Positions 51,301-62,300 of a stretch of 64,000 bases of DNA are shown piece by piece (position 1 is the first letter of the stretch; every line of letters begins with the position of its first letter). The stretch comes from Perkinsus olseni (lineage: Eukaryota; Perkinsozoa; Perkinsida): the NCBI GenBank assembly GCA_013115125.1, contig JABANN010000002.1, positions 62,001-126,000 on the forward strand, written 5' to 3'. A model generated the notes under the pieces. It was not told the origin of the DNA and ran no database searches. It was given only the letters and a program-made list of their open reading frames with translations. The position numbers and the translations under genes are program-made.

Positions 51301-52574
51301 GCGTCCGAAAGGTCGATCTCATCTGCATACTGGACCTCGTCCACTAGATATCTGAAACGAACTGGACGTCGAAGACAGGCAGGAAATCGGACTGCCGTCA
51401 ACCAGATGGCGTCTATGAAACACGACGAATATCTTTTCATCCGATAACGACGTGAGTGACCCGGTGGAAGTTTCTCCGCGAATTCAGAATTTAATTTTCT
51501 CCAGAAAAATTTTCCAGACCAAGCGTAGCCCGTTAAAGCCCCGATAATTTTTCTGGTGGTCCTCTGCAAAGGTACTGCGGGCCTCCACCAGTATCGAAGT
51601 TTGAAGCAACCACGAGTTGATGGAACTTCGCTCCGCCGAATACATACGGAATAACGCAGGATGCAAGCGCCGCGGCCTACTTCGACTGGAACCAAGTCTT
51701 TGGTTTGATTGGCCCCATCCAGGTAGCATAGATCTCATCGAACCGTGGGATGTACAAGGTTGACCTGGCATCACACACAGGCGAAAGATACGCTTCCACA
51801 GAGCTGTCCCTCTTCGAAAAAAAACTAGTAGCTCACTAACGCTACTGTAAGCAGCCGTTCACTTACTTATGCATATACGGTGCCGAGGAGTCGAGCTGGA
51901 TGGTCGCGAGACAACCAGGTTCCTTGACGCCGAACAGATACCTGACGCCAAGCGGAAGAGATGACCACGAAATTGAAAAGAACTCGCCGTAAAAAATTTT
52001 GGCAAAATTGTAAAATTGTCGGTCTACACTTCTTCTTATGAGAAGCAGCAGCAATCATATACTCGCTCGGTGCTTTAACTGCTTGACTCGCGTTCTCGCC
52101 CCTTGCATTTTGCACTTTCCGTTACTACACACTGCGCGACATGGCGCCATAAAAGCCCTTACTACTGAAAATAAGATTCCTGCTTGAAGTCCCAGTCGGT
52201 ATCAGAGTCGTAGACTGATCGGAGATCCCCGCCACGAAGGAATATAACCGTACCTGATGATCATGATGGCAGGCATCCGAACTCACCGAGCGGGAATGGT
52301 TAGGCGTCCCGAATACAAGGAAAAGATACGAGGCACGCTAACTGTGTGTGCCACGAAAGGACTTCAATTCCTTCTACGATTCCGCGAAGGAGTGGTATGG
52401 CATACCTTCAGGCGCCAGCTTCTTTCCCAGCATATCCTCAGCTAACTTTTGGCGATGGTCCCGATGCATCGCCAACGGGATCTTGAGAGTATCTGCTCCC
52501 ATTGAGAAATAGGGCTCCGCATCAGTTCCGTCCTTCACGTCGACCGATGCTTCTCCTTTAATATGATCAGGCAT
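48392..52574 (-). CDS. PEPD: Xaa-Pro dipeptidase (prolidase, M24), many exons
   Basis: Cytosolic metallo-dipeptidase releasing C-terminal Pro from dipeptides. ATG at 52574; the first exon includes YFSMGADTLKIPLAMHRDHR. Later exons read TVIFLRGGDLRSVYDSDTDW, VRYLFGVKEPGCLATIQLD, LYIPRFDEIYATWMGPIKP, YLVDEVQYADEIDLSD, IDGINRDSGIPHSEVNKGS (51231 down to about 51070), GCIGCSGTSNASLHYGHPAE, LLDMGAEYHCYTADVTCTFP, LMPHGLGHMLGLDCHDVGG (about 49660), VIKEGFVLTVEPG (about 49270), PVGGIRIEDDVLITRDGC, and IPRSVEDIEAYMQGRIDWIP to the stop at 48392. All five metal ligands of the family (two Asp, His, two Glu) are visible. Introns include a tRNA-like one, one with the GCGCGCTTTTTACAT motif (50315-50365) and one with a long foldback. 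The gene sits inside the protease array, and one of its introns holds a protease scrap. Confidence 0.9.
48712..48913. repeat. Foldback element with 60-bp inverted arms in a prolidase intron
   Basis: Arm 1 48712-48771 and arm 2 48854-48913 are inverted copies at over 95% identity (inner ends CTTCTTCCCTAGAG / CTCTAGGGAAGAAG), with an 82-nt loop. No open frame lies inside. It looks like a recent foldback transposon or MITE insertion. Confidence 0.92.
50315..50365 (-). other. 51-nt prolidase intron carrying a recurrent GC-rich motif
   Basis: The antisense of GGGCGCGCGCTTTTTACAT fills much of this intron. Its boundaries are fixed by the conserved protein sequence on both sides (LLDMGAE / YHCYTADVT). 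Confidence 0.7.
50698..51012 (-). pseudogene. Aspartic protease scrap inside a prolidase intron
   Basis: A frame on the minus strand reads GEDRYGYVQVGPTVSDTPA, which aligns with the region around the second active site of the intact copies (GRDRSYVGYVAHGVKSLHIP in copy 2). It has no start and no catalytic DSG, so it is a relic of a fifth copy. Confidence 0.45.
51231..51301 (-). other. 71-nt prolidase intron ending in a sense tRNA 3' half
   Basis: The minus-strand intron ends GGGTCCCGGGTTCGATCCCC, GAATGTTGCATTTTTACAG. The T arm is followed by GCATTTTT and the acceptor, the same arrangement as the CCR4 intron ending at 19860. The 5' splice site (GTACTA) is my choice. Confidence 0.65.
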
Positions 52575-52989
52575 TAGTCAATAATAATATTAGACGCTAA
52601 ATGCGGCATGCATCAGAAAGTGTTGTACTCTGCCGCTCCACAGGTGCGTCGACCTACGAGAGACTCTCCCCCCATGAACTGAGCTTTGAAAAAACGAACT
52701 CCAATCTTCATATAAGCTGGAATTCACGGTTGCGAGGACAGTTCGGGGAAGCCTCATTCTGCACACAGGAGATGAAGGCCCATGCAGCAATAGTCAACCT
52801 TCGCACTCAAAGCAATACGATGGTACTGCAAATAAACCCGGGCCTCGCATGTGGACGATTGCTGTGTGAAATCTACGACACAAAACGCCTGTCCCTATGG
52901 TCGCCATCACGCTAGCAGAACCCATCTAACGCGGATCTTTCGGTGATAGATGAACATGGACATCAACAACAGGTGAGATCATGAGCATA

Positions 52990-54034
52990 TTAACTTGGAT
53001 GCCATGATGAATGCTTTATGACAACAGCCAGGCAGCAGCGACCAATGCTTGTGTCACCAAGTTGGTGACACACTTCGGTTGGTGAATGAATCGATTCATT
53101 CCCGGCAGTCAGCCTTCGGTATCGAGGTCGAAGCCCGACCACCTTTAAAATAAAGTAGACGTAGGTATCACAGGCTCTTATAAAAGTGACGCCCAACTGC
53201 ATTCGGTCGCCCCACCTAGATTTCATGATTCTCACGACACAATACTGCCACAATCAGCGTAATCCCGCGGTTGAATATTGACCGAGGGTACGACAGCCAA
53301 AGCCAACGCGGACAGCCAGAACCGGAAAGAACTTCAAGTCTTTCACCGCAACTCTCCAGTGCCAATCCTTCGTCTGGTGCAATGGCGGTTGACTCAGATT
53401 ACTCACTCCTCATTTCCTTCCTCGCGTGGTGGAGTATTCTCTCTGATTCTCTCTCATCAGCTGATCGGCACGTGGCGCATGAAGTGCCTTGGCAGTGCTG
53501 CCAATGAAACCAACGTAAAAACTGGTCCGCTGTGACTCTTCCGAAAGCGCGAAAAAGCGCGGAGTTTGATTGCCAGAGCCAACCACATCTAGGCGACCTT
53601 GATCGCCATCACGCTCCTGTACAGTGCGAACCAAACCGTTATGCAAACGGTCAACGAAACGGCTGATCGATATGTAAGTGAATTCCTCTCCTCAAAATAC
53701 ACATGCTGCCTAACTTTCATACCTTGATAGTCCTACCAGCGGAGAAATCCCAGTTTTCGCGATTTGCATAACGGTTCAGCAGATAAGGGGTGATGAGCAG
53801 AATGCTGCCTCGCCTTCCGATAGCGAGATTCCACCAATCTGGATCGAAGATGTCGAATGATGCCTCCGCTAACAATCCACCAACCCGAAACGTTGGGAAG
53901 CCCTTTCCCACCGGCGCGGCTTTCGCTCCATTCCTGTCCGGCACGGAACTGCTGCTGGTCATCTCGCAGTGGGTAACTCTCAGATAGAAGAAGAGTAAAA
54001 GATCCCGACAAGGGGGTCGCGGCTCACGATGCAA
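52990..54034 (-). pseudogene. Degenerate aspartic protease copy (copy 4)
   Basis: Pieces in the correct order on the minus strand match the intact copies. VGKGFPTF...EASFDIF (about 53900) corresponds to the mid-domain, YVGFIGSTAKALHAPRADQL (about 53500) to the second active site (DSG replaced by GST), LKFFPVLAVRVGFG (about 53340) to LKFFPTLVLTVG of copy 1, and MQLGVTFIRACDTYVYFILK (about 53190) to the C-terminal motif. The pieces lie in different frames and the first catalytic motif was not found. It is a decayed duplicate between prolidase and copy 3. Confidence 0.7.
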
Positions 54035-54188
54035 TACCCATTTTCATTAGCCATAGGTAATTGGACCTCTTCTGAGAATCTTGAACTGAACAACATTCCT
54101 ATGACATGAACATCAACATGAACATTCACATGGCAGCGGCGACATGAAGCCTCCCAAAACCAGTAGGAGGGCCAATGATGGCGAATCT

Positions 54189-55361
54189 TCAAGAGTCGAC
54201 CATGAGAGCAGAGGATCTGAATCCGACTACTCTGGTGTCGAAGTTGACGTGAACATCGTAAGCGCGAAGTAATGGTACTCCTAGCAGGACGCGATCGCCC
54301 AGCTTGCCCTCGAAGATCTTCAAAAGGCATCTACCACGCGCGCATCTAGTGTAGTCCCTCGGTGGAATCTTCACGAGAATATCTCTAGCAGAGTTGATAC
54401 GGAAGGCCAGAGTCGGGAGATGCTCCAGCAGACCGTTCTTGATCAGCCAGCGCCCGTTCCTCGTACGACGAATAATTGCTGCTTCCTCGAACCGACGTGA
54501 TTGAGCGATCAATCTACGCTTCGCAAGACCGAGAATGTCTCCAATTAGATCATCAGCGTGAGGGATATGAAGCGAGTACGATCCGCTGTCCACGTACCCC
54601 AGGTAGGAGCGGTCCCACGGTAAACGAGCAGACTTATGCACACTGGGCAGAAGACGTCCTTCAGTCCCGAACAGGCCAACTGCGGAGATCCAGACCGACA
54701 CCCGGTTCATCCGATTTCGGTGGCAGTACTCGAGCCGAGTCATCTTCATCCCGGGCCCCTCTTCCATACGGGAACCGAACGTGACCCCACCATCGATGCC
54801 AGCGCAAGCGCTGGGGCGGAAATAGATCGAAAAGGACGTATGGCGAATTGTACCGGTCGATCGAAGTTGCTCCACCAAGCTCTTCGAGAAGCCTCTCCCG
54901 CATGATGAAGTCGCTATGCCCAGTACAGACGTCTCCGTCACGTTGCTGCGATGAGCGGGCCTGATAGAGTTGACGACGATTCCGAACTCGACACCCTCGA
55001 CAGTCCGGTCCCCCAGCCTGACTGAGCCAGAGTGAAGGACGTACTCAACCACGTCGCCGTCAGCGAAGCTCGTGTTATAGACAGCAGAGGTGGGGGCGAA
55101 GCATGCAGCAGTCCGGGAACAGAAGTAGCAGGCTGCTCGGGGATCCTTACAGGCACCTTTGCCGTACTTTTCCTCGTACCATACCCCGTCATTCACGAGG
55201 AACTTTTCACTTCCAGAGTCGAGTAGAAGCTTCATCTCCTGTCCATCGACCTTGACCGTCACGCGCCCATTTTCAATCGGTATCGTGAGGGAACTACTCG
55301 GATACAACAGTACAGCAAAAGTGATGTAAAAAATCTTCACTGTGCGTGGAGGAAGATGCAT
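54189..55361 (-). CDS. Pepsin-like aspartic protease, copy 3 (390 aa, intronless)
   Basis: The start at ATG 55361 precedes a signal peptide (MHLPPRTVKIFYITFAVLLY). Other in-frame methionines upstream would bury the signal. First catalytic motif LLLDSGSEKFLVNDGVWYE, Cys loop DPRAACYFCSRTAAC, second catalytic motif SYLGYVDSGSYSLHIPHAD, C-terminal VLLGVPLLRAYDVHVNFDTR. Both aspartates are present, so activity is expected. It is more similar to copy 2 than to copy 1 around the second active site (SLHIPHA). Confidence 0.92.
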   Translation of the reverse strand: MHLPPRTVKIFYITFAVLLYPSSSLTIPIENGRVTVKVDGQEMKLLLDSGSEKFLVNDGVWYEEKYGKGACKDPRAACYFCSRTAACFAPTSAVYNTSFADGDVVEYVLHSGSVRLGDRTVEGVEFGIVVNSIRPAHRSNVTETSVLGIATSSCGRGFSKSLVEQLRSTGTIRHTSFSIYFRPSACAGIDGGVTFGSRMEEGPGMKMTRLEYCHRNRMNRVSVWISAVGLFGTEGRLLPSVHKSARLPWDRSYLGYVDSGSYSLHIPHADDLIGDILGLAKRRLIAQSRRFEEAAIIRRTRNGRWLIKNGLLEHLPTLAFRINSARDILVKIPPRDYTRCARGRCLLKIFEGKLGDRVLLGVPLLRAYDVHVNFDTRVVGFRSSALMVDS

Positions 55362-57260
55362 AGCTATAATGGAGGGGAAGATATTCCTGATCAATGACCG
55401 GGTCCTACTCCGCCGCATACGACAATTCCGTGAAATACCTTTGGGTATCAACCCTCACGACTCCCTAGGAGTACTCTGTTAACCTGTTCAGAAACTCCGA
55501 TTCGTACTTGAGATGCATTTGAAAATTCGCGGTGAATTTTTACGTGCGAAAATCAGTCCCAAGATCGATTCTCAGTTCACCGAACGGGGTGTCAGTAGTG
55601 AATCCGAAGATAGCAATTTGGCAGTCCGATTTGAGCTCACACTGGCCGAATTGCATTATGTTTTGACATGTAATAAGAACCCAGTTCTTTCTTATTGCCA
55701 TGAGCAAACAATCCAATGTCTCCGGTGAAGAGACGCGGAGAATGATGAGACGGCGAGATTTCCAAGCGGCACTTGGAAATCTCCCGTGGAAAAAAAGAAC
55801 TTGCAACTTGCACGCATGCACAAGATGGCGGCGGGACCGCGGCTGCGAACGTGAGTAATCGAATAGAGCTACCCGTTATGGTCGACCGAACATAGGCCCA
55901 GCTTCTCGGTGAAGCAAGTGCACATGGAAGCTTGTTAACCTACTTCAAGAACTCTTTCGGGCGTTCAATAGACTGCTGTCTTTCCCGAGCTCATGACCGC
56001 TTCCACGATCGTCTTTTACACGTAACATTCGCTCCTGGAATTCAATATATGTATATCTCCAACCCGCGCTTCAGCCTCTGGCACGCTTACCCGGGCGAGG
56101 TAGCGTCCCGTGGTCGAAACGTATCGTAGCAAATAGATTCAGTCAGCAGTTCAACGGAAGCCTTCCTTATACATCGTGCTGTACATGGTACAGTCGCCAC
56201 GTCCTTCAGCACAAAGGGCTCCGCCGCCGCCGGCCAATTTTACACGATAGCGGTCTTCAAAAAAGTCCAGCAGTTGTGGAGTATCTTACGACACGGCTGG
56301 ATGCGGGCATGAGTTCATTCTCGGTGCTGCTGCTGTCTACGCGATGCATGATGATTTCCTTATACGAATGTTCCCTCAGATAGCTCACCGGTGGTTGGCA
56401 GCGCATTGCTTCCTCCTCAGATCACGCAAGTTGTGGGAGCACTCCGGCGGCTCAGGAAAATAATTCTGAAGCCCAGGAACTCGAATCTTGAGTTGGTTTC
56501 TACTCGTGGAATGCGATTCTAGGTCTCAGGATCAGTTAATTGAACGCTCCACCTGAGTACATCGGCGATGTGTTCGTGAGTTTCTCCAACGCGGCCGCCA
56601 GGTTGGAGTCTGCACGCACTCCCATGCTTCTCGCTGGCGATCATTAGTCTGTGCAAGTTTACAAGACCCCCTGTTCCTCTGCGTCGACTAAGAAAGTCGC
56701 GCGGAATCGTTACTGAGTGTCACCAGGTTTAGAACGACGTTCCGACGGTCTTCTGTGCCGGACTGCGCCCGCGGTAGCTTTTGGATTCAGCAGAACAATT
56801 TGATTTCTTCAGGTGTCGTCCTGGAGACCAGAGGATAACGAGAATGATTGACCCGGTGGAGTTTCAAAAACATGACCAAGGTCGCCATTTACACGCCAAA
56901 AAATGCAATTCTTGGAGCGCCCGTGAATTCGAAGAAGGTCTAGTGAGCACCCCTTGTCCGTTTAATGTGCTCGTCTTCGTAGAAAGCACTCGCGGAAAAC
57001 ACCGGAATAGAATGGATGAATGCGCGTAATGAGATGGCTTCAAGGGTCGTGTCAGTACTCTGACACTTGAGGACGCTGGTGGTACATCCGGATCTCGAAG
57101 GTCCAGACGCGAAACACTGTGGTCTGCCGGCTGTCGACTTGTCCCCACTGGCGGCTCAGGTGACGGTAGGACTCCAGAGCAGTTGGCTCAACCCTCATGC
57201 TCATTACCAGCTGGATTACCCGAGACGTCTGATTTTGCAGTTTTTTCATCAGAATATGCA
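55362..57260. other. Spacer with repeat copies, no gene
   Basis: Contains diverged members of the GATTCT-type palindromic family (about 55495-55575 and 56466-56540) and the second copy of the dispersed 65-bp repeat (56160-56225). No coding region is supported. Confidence 0.5.
56160..56225. repeat. Dispersed repeat, copy 2
   Basis: Matches 43993-44060 in the same orientation (shared CATCGTGCTGTACATGGTAC or a one-base variant). It lies beyond copy 3 of the protease array. Confidence 0.8.
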
Positions 57261-59102
57261 ATGATGTTCTTCCTCATTCTCTCCCTCTCCCTCCTTCTTG
57301 CAGTCACCGCTGTGCCTCCGCCCCATTGGCCCCTGTACGGCCAAGGCGCTGTCGATCTCAAGTTGGAGAACGTCCCGGGGGATTTGGCAGCTTTTGTCGA
57401 CATCAATGGTGATAAACTTACGGACATGGTCTTCGTCGATCGTCTGAAAATTCATTTCTGGGTGCGGAAACCGGACGCGTCTTTTGAGATCTTCCGCACT
57501 CTCGACTTGGCCGCGGAATCTCAGAATATCACTGGCCTGAGCATCTACACTGTCATGCCACTGGACTGGAATTTGGATGGAAAAATGGACGCTTACGTGC
57601 TGATGACCGATGGCGGCCGAGCGCCGAAATTCACGATTTTGGCGCTGGAGGGAGACGATAATTTCGACCTTCACCTGAAGTGGATGTCAAGTCAGCCCAT
57701 CATTCGTGAGCCGATCATCCTTGACATAAACGGGGACGGAAGATTCGAGCTTCTCGGCGAAAACGGTGACGTTTGGTTTGGAAATGGCACCTTCGCGCCG
57801 GCCTACCTGCCGGGCGTGCCCTCCCTTTCGAAGCACCACTCGTCCGCTTGGGTCGATATTAATGGCGACTGTCAGAACGACATTGTCTTTGACGTGGTCA
57901 CTGAAGATGGTTCTCGAGCTCTGGAGGTGTGGTTGTGGAAGCCAGAGGACCGCTGGTACCACAAGCTCCCTAGAAGGGTGCCGCTTACCCAAGCAACCGA
58001 TTACGTTACTTTTGCTGATTTCACTGGTACTGGTACCAACGACGCCCTGCTGGTCCAAAGCGATGGAACCATTCATCTCTATGAGAACACACAAATGCCG
58101 CTTTGTCAGAGCAGCGGGGAGCATCATTGTCGCTCAAACGCGTGGCTTTGCACCCCGGACCCGCACTTCAGATTGGGCGGCTACGTTCTGAACGGTACAG
58201 ACCCTTCGGAACCGATCGTGTATCGGATGGGTCAGGTTGCGAACATGCAGTCTGGTGACGCTTATTCGCCGGTGATCGTCGGGGATGTGGACGCCAACGG
58301 CCTTCCGGACCTTCTTGTTGGTACCACCACCGGAGCTTGTCTTCTGTGGAACTTACGGCCTAGTCACGAAGGCCTCCCCCCCGAGACCATCCTGGACTGC
58401 AGCAATGATGGCCAGGCGGGCTCGCTAGCTCTGATTGATATTCGGCAGACCCGGGCTGATGATTATCATAGTAAGGAAGATGATAAAACGGGAGGAGGTG
58501 CCACTGGACTGGTCATCATGATCATCGACGAGTACGGCAACGGCCACGTGTACACTCCGAAGGCACCCCAGAGCGGCAAGAGCGGCAAGAGCATCACTGA
58601 CGAGGTCTCCCATCAGTATTACATCAAAGCCCTGTCGAGGAACGGCGCGTGCGACAAGGGCTGCTATGGCGTCTCGACTCCCGGAGCCACGTTCAAGATC
58701 ACAGTGCTCTCGATTTCGGGCGAGGAGTCCGTTCGAACGGCCTGTCCCAATTCTGTGGGTCCTAGGAGGAACCTTGGCCTCCCCTACGCTTACATTGGCC
58801 TTGGTGATACCAACAATTACATTCCTCGTCTCGCCCTGGGCTACGCTGGCGAGCAGTCCTCTTGGGTCTCCCTGGTGCCGAACACCTTCGTCGTGGCCAA
58901 TCCGCATCCGCTGGACGATCCTCATAAATGGTCGGTCGAGCTGGCCATGAGTCCCTCTCGGTACCTACCCATGATAGTGGCCATGGCGGCTGGGGCTCTG
59001 GGCGTCCTTGGTTTCGTTATAATGGTGCTGGACGTGGTGGAGCGTAAGAGAGAAACTCGGAGGGATGTTGAGCAGTTCGGTGCCGATTTTCTTGGCGCGT
59101 GA
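57261..59102 (+). CDS. ITFG1/TIP-like FG-GAP repeat membrane protein (613 aa), intronless
   Basis: A type I membrane glycoprotein of the T-cell immunomodulatory protein family. ATG 57261 opens a signal peptide (MMFFLILSLSLLLAVTAVPP). The lumenal part has repeated FG-GAP/VCBS-type calcium-binding blades: FVDINGDKLTDMVFVD, DWNLDGKMDAYVL, LDINGDGRFELLGENGD, WVDINGDCQNDIVFD, FADFTGTGTNDALLVQSDG and VGDVDANGLPDLLVGTT. A single transmembrane helix (MIVAMAAGALGVLGFVIMVL) near residue 580 is followed by a short basic tail (ERKRETRRDVEQF), matching the ITFG1 C-terminus. Length equals the family norm. No intron, unlike most neighbours. Its biological role in protists is not established. Confidence 0.93.
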   Translation: MMFFLILSLSLLLAVTAVPPPHWPLYGQGAVDLKLENVPGDLAAFVDINGDKLTDMVFVDRLKIHFWVRKPDASFEIFRTLDLAAESQNITGLSIYTVMPLDWNLDGKMDAYVLMTDGGRAPKFTILALEGDDNFDLHLKWMSSQPIIREPIILDINGDGRFELLGENGDVWFGNGTFAPAYLPGVPSLSKHHSSAWVDINGDCQNDIVFDVVTEDGSRALEVWLWKPEDRWYHKLPRRVPLTQATDYVTFADFTGTGTNDALLVQSDGTIHLYENTQMPLCQSSGEHHCRSNAWLCTPDPHFRLGGYVLNGTDPSEPIVYRMGQVANMQSGDAYSPVIVGDVDANGLPDLLVGTTTGACLLWNLRPSHEGLPPETILDCSNDGQAGSLALIDIRQTRADDYHSKEDDKTGGGATGLVIMIIDEYGNGHVYTPKAPQSGKSGKSITDEVSHQYYIKALSRNGACDKGCYGVSTPGATFKITVLSISGEESVRTACPNSVGPRRNLGLPYAYIGLGDTNNYIPRLALGYAGEQSSWVSLVPNTFVVANPHPLDDPHKWSVELAMSPSRYLPMIVAMAAGALGVLGFVIMVLDVVERKRETRRDVEQFGADFLGA

Positions 59103-59343
59103 AGGATGGCGTATCATTGTCGTTATCGTCGAGAAGTTACTAGCTTCTCGAACCTCATTCCATAACTTATCGAATGGAGGCCCTGATGGACGTTGCGAAT
59201 TTCGTGGCGCGTGACGGGTAATGCATCATTATTGTTGTACCATTCCTGTGAAGTGCTTGGTATCATTTTCTCTTCGCTTCTTGTCATTATTCTGAGTTGA
59301 AGTCTGATCAAACTCGAGCGTGCTATTCCACCAGTTTTCAAGG
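59103..59343. promoter_or_regulatory. Short spacer or 5' region with recurrent motif
   Basis: Holds GCGAATTTCGTGGCGCGTGA (about 59196-59215) upstream of the next gene's ATG. In other places this motif is intronic, so it may mark an intron in the 5' untranslated region here. Confidence 0.35.
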
Positions 59344-62300
59344 ATGGCTTCTGCTGCCGTATCGGCCAAGATCATGGGACCAGCGCGGAAGGAGGCGGCC
59401 CGGCCGGCGAGGGCCCTGCGGAACGCCCTCGCCCCGCCGGATACGGAACTTGGGAAAAGATTGGCCTCAATCGAGCTATCGCGGGTATGAAGCATTTTTC
59501 TCATTATGAGTTCGATTTGCACTCTTCCCTGCTTCAACCTCTCTTTGTATCTTCCCTGCTTCGACCTCGATCTCGTATCCCTTCAGCCACAATCGCATCT
59601 GCATGTCCTCCGGAGTATCGAGCTGTCTGGTCGAGGCCTGTCAGTGGACGAGGCTATCTACGCCCTTCGGATTCTGGCCGCGTCATCGCCAGGAGGCCAA
59701 AAGGTAGTACTGGTGGATTCTTTGCTGTGCGCGTCGGGGGAATCTTAGGCGTTTCCTGTCACGTGTCGAAGTTCCACGAGCAACTGCGCGATGAAATACA
59801 GTGTGCGCAATCTGGAGAGTGGTTCTCCTCTTCAGTCTGTCCTGTTCTACAGTTGATGGATGGCGCCTCAAGGCGAAAAATGCGCGGAAAATTCGGAAAA
59901 TCAGCAAAATTTCCCGGGACGAATTTTAACTATACATATAACGGAGAAAGAGAGGACAAAAACGAAATTCCAGTGAAAGTTGGTAAATTTGAAAATGAAG
60001 CTAGGGAGATGCCTGGGCCTTTGCCGAACCGAACTCATGCTTGCCATCAATTTATCTTCCTGCTCGGCTCGACCGACTCACCCCTGAGGGGTAACCTCTC
60101 TGCAGGAGGGCGTGGGTCGACAGAATTGAATTGGGGAGCCGAACGTGAGGGATAAGGATCGTAGCGCGTTGTTGCTTGTGGGATGTTGCGTATAGCTGGG
60201 GTCGATCAGGTTCGTCGGATAAGTAAGGATATCAAAGACCATCCGGCCTACGAGAATCTTCATGAGAGTATCGTCAAGCAAGCTACGATAATGAAGCCCT
60301 ACGAGGTGGCGTTGGTCTACAATCGGGCTGTGGTAGGGTTCGCTGCATCGCTCCGCTTGATCTATGCTTTTTGTTCCTCCAGTTTCTTCGCCTTTTCCCG
60401 CTTGTTGAGGAGGAGGTTATCAGCGATGTCCTGGACCAGAGTATTGCTCGACTCCAGCCGGACTCCCTCGCTGCGGTGAGTTGGAAGGGAGAGTGGCGCT
60501 CAACAATACCAATAGTCCTGGCCTTTTCCGCGGGCCACAAAATTGATCTGAGGTAGCTGTCTAATGCTAGGGTAGTAGCTTACTTGATTACTCTTTACTT
60601 TCCTGATGGCTCGAGAAAATGCTCAAAAGCTAGGTGTGAGCTGATATCGACGATTAGGCTGGCGGTGATTGGTTGTTGCAGGTTCTCAAGGCCTTGGCGG
60701 AGGTCCGACAGATACCCGAAGAGCGACTCCGGGCGGTGGAGCAACGCCTTCTCGCTGTAATAAGGGGGGTAAATAAGTCCGATATTCGAACGTTTTCGCT
60801 CATATCGTATACCATTGGTTATCTTACAGGTGATACGGCGTGAGGAGGAGTACCGGGATCGAAGGGTGAAGGGGAAAGGGGAGCCCATGGCGATGCCGCC
60901 GCCGAGTCTTGGCATTCAAGTTGCGCTCCATTCTCTGCAAAAACTCGCGGCTATCCATGCCAGTCGGGTTGGGTCTGAGAGCTTGGGAGGGGAATCTACC
61001 GCTCTGAAGGGAGAAAGTGTGACGAGGCAACTTATCGGAGGTAGAGGGAATATCTTTGCGCACAGCGAAGATTCTGTCCTCAGAGTTGGTGAGGCGAGTA
61101 CGGACGATGGCGGCTACTGGCGACCTGGATCCTCATGACATCAGTGCCGCTTATGTGTCGCTTGAGAAGGCCCTGGGCAGGAACAATGCGGCCACGCGAG
61201 AGCTCGAGAGTATCTTAGTGACTCGGTGCGTGGCAAGTTAACCAACCTAAGATATTTGATCCTTCTCAGGGGTCTGTCGGATCTCTCCCAGATGGAACTG
61301 GGCAGACTCGCCGACGTCGTTCACCCGGGTACGCCCTTACAGCGAGCGGTCGTGGACGAGTTCGGCGAACGGCCAAAGCTTTCGAGTACGCTGTAACCAT
61401 TAGAGACGAGAATATCGTTTGTGCTCAGCCGAGGTGGTTGTGCGAGCATTGAAGCTTCTCAAGCGGGTCCAGCCCAGCGTGGAGCTGCCGAGGCGGCCTG
61501 TGGCCAACATCATCAACACCGTTAGATTCTTCTTCGCTTCGCCAGAAAACCAGAAGGCCTGCCGAATTACCGTCACCAATCTGATGCAGTTCATCGCGAA
61601 TATCGACCCGATGCTCGGCAGTGCTCGGGTGGTGGGAACTCTCCTCAGTGAGATGCAAGGTTTTTTTGTCGGGGGATCCGTTGAGCAAATGCAAGATACG
61701 CAAGATTTTCCCTGCGATCTCCTCAGAGCGAGAGCTTCTGTTTTATTAGACGCGGCCATCACTAACGTCGACCGTATCCAGCCCTCCCACCTCCTGAGGC
61801 TCCTCAGCCATCTGCATGAGATCAAATTAACGGAGGTCCATCCTTTTTATCAAGGTGAGGTCAGCTGCCACTCGGGCTGGTTATTCGCTCTCTCCTGATT
61901 GATCATTGATATTCCTTTCATCTGATGAATGGAAGGAGTGGTATGATAAACCATTTTAGGCGAGGAGAATGACAGGTGGTCATCGCCTATGATGTCCTGT
62001 CTGTTCAGATCGCATCGATCGCCTGATCGATAACCTCATCGGCAGGGGTCCGGCGGCCCTGCAGTACCCACTACTCCAGCTGTTTGCCCTGAAGCTGTTA
62101 GCTCTCCTAGAGCGCTACGAGCCCATTTACGTCAAGGGCCTGGCGGAAGTTGTCGTGTCGGATGCCCTCAAGCGAGGGGCCAGCGGCGAGGCGATTCCCG
62201 ATGCCGCCGTCAACGAGGACGAGGAGGACCACGAGGAGTCCTCAACGATACTAGTGCGAGTTCCTAAACACTATGAGAACTACGACAACTTCGTCTTGGC

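Noticed and set aside
57183-57260. N-terminal extension of the ITFG1-like protein from a TTG at 57183
   Set aside because: The ATG pair at 57261 starts a normal signal peptide; the extension would bury it and begins with a non-ATG codon.
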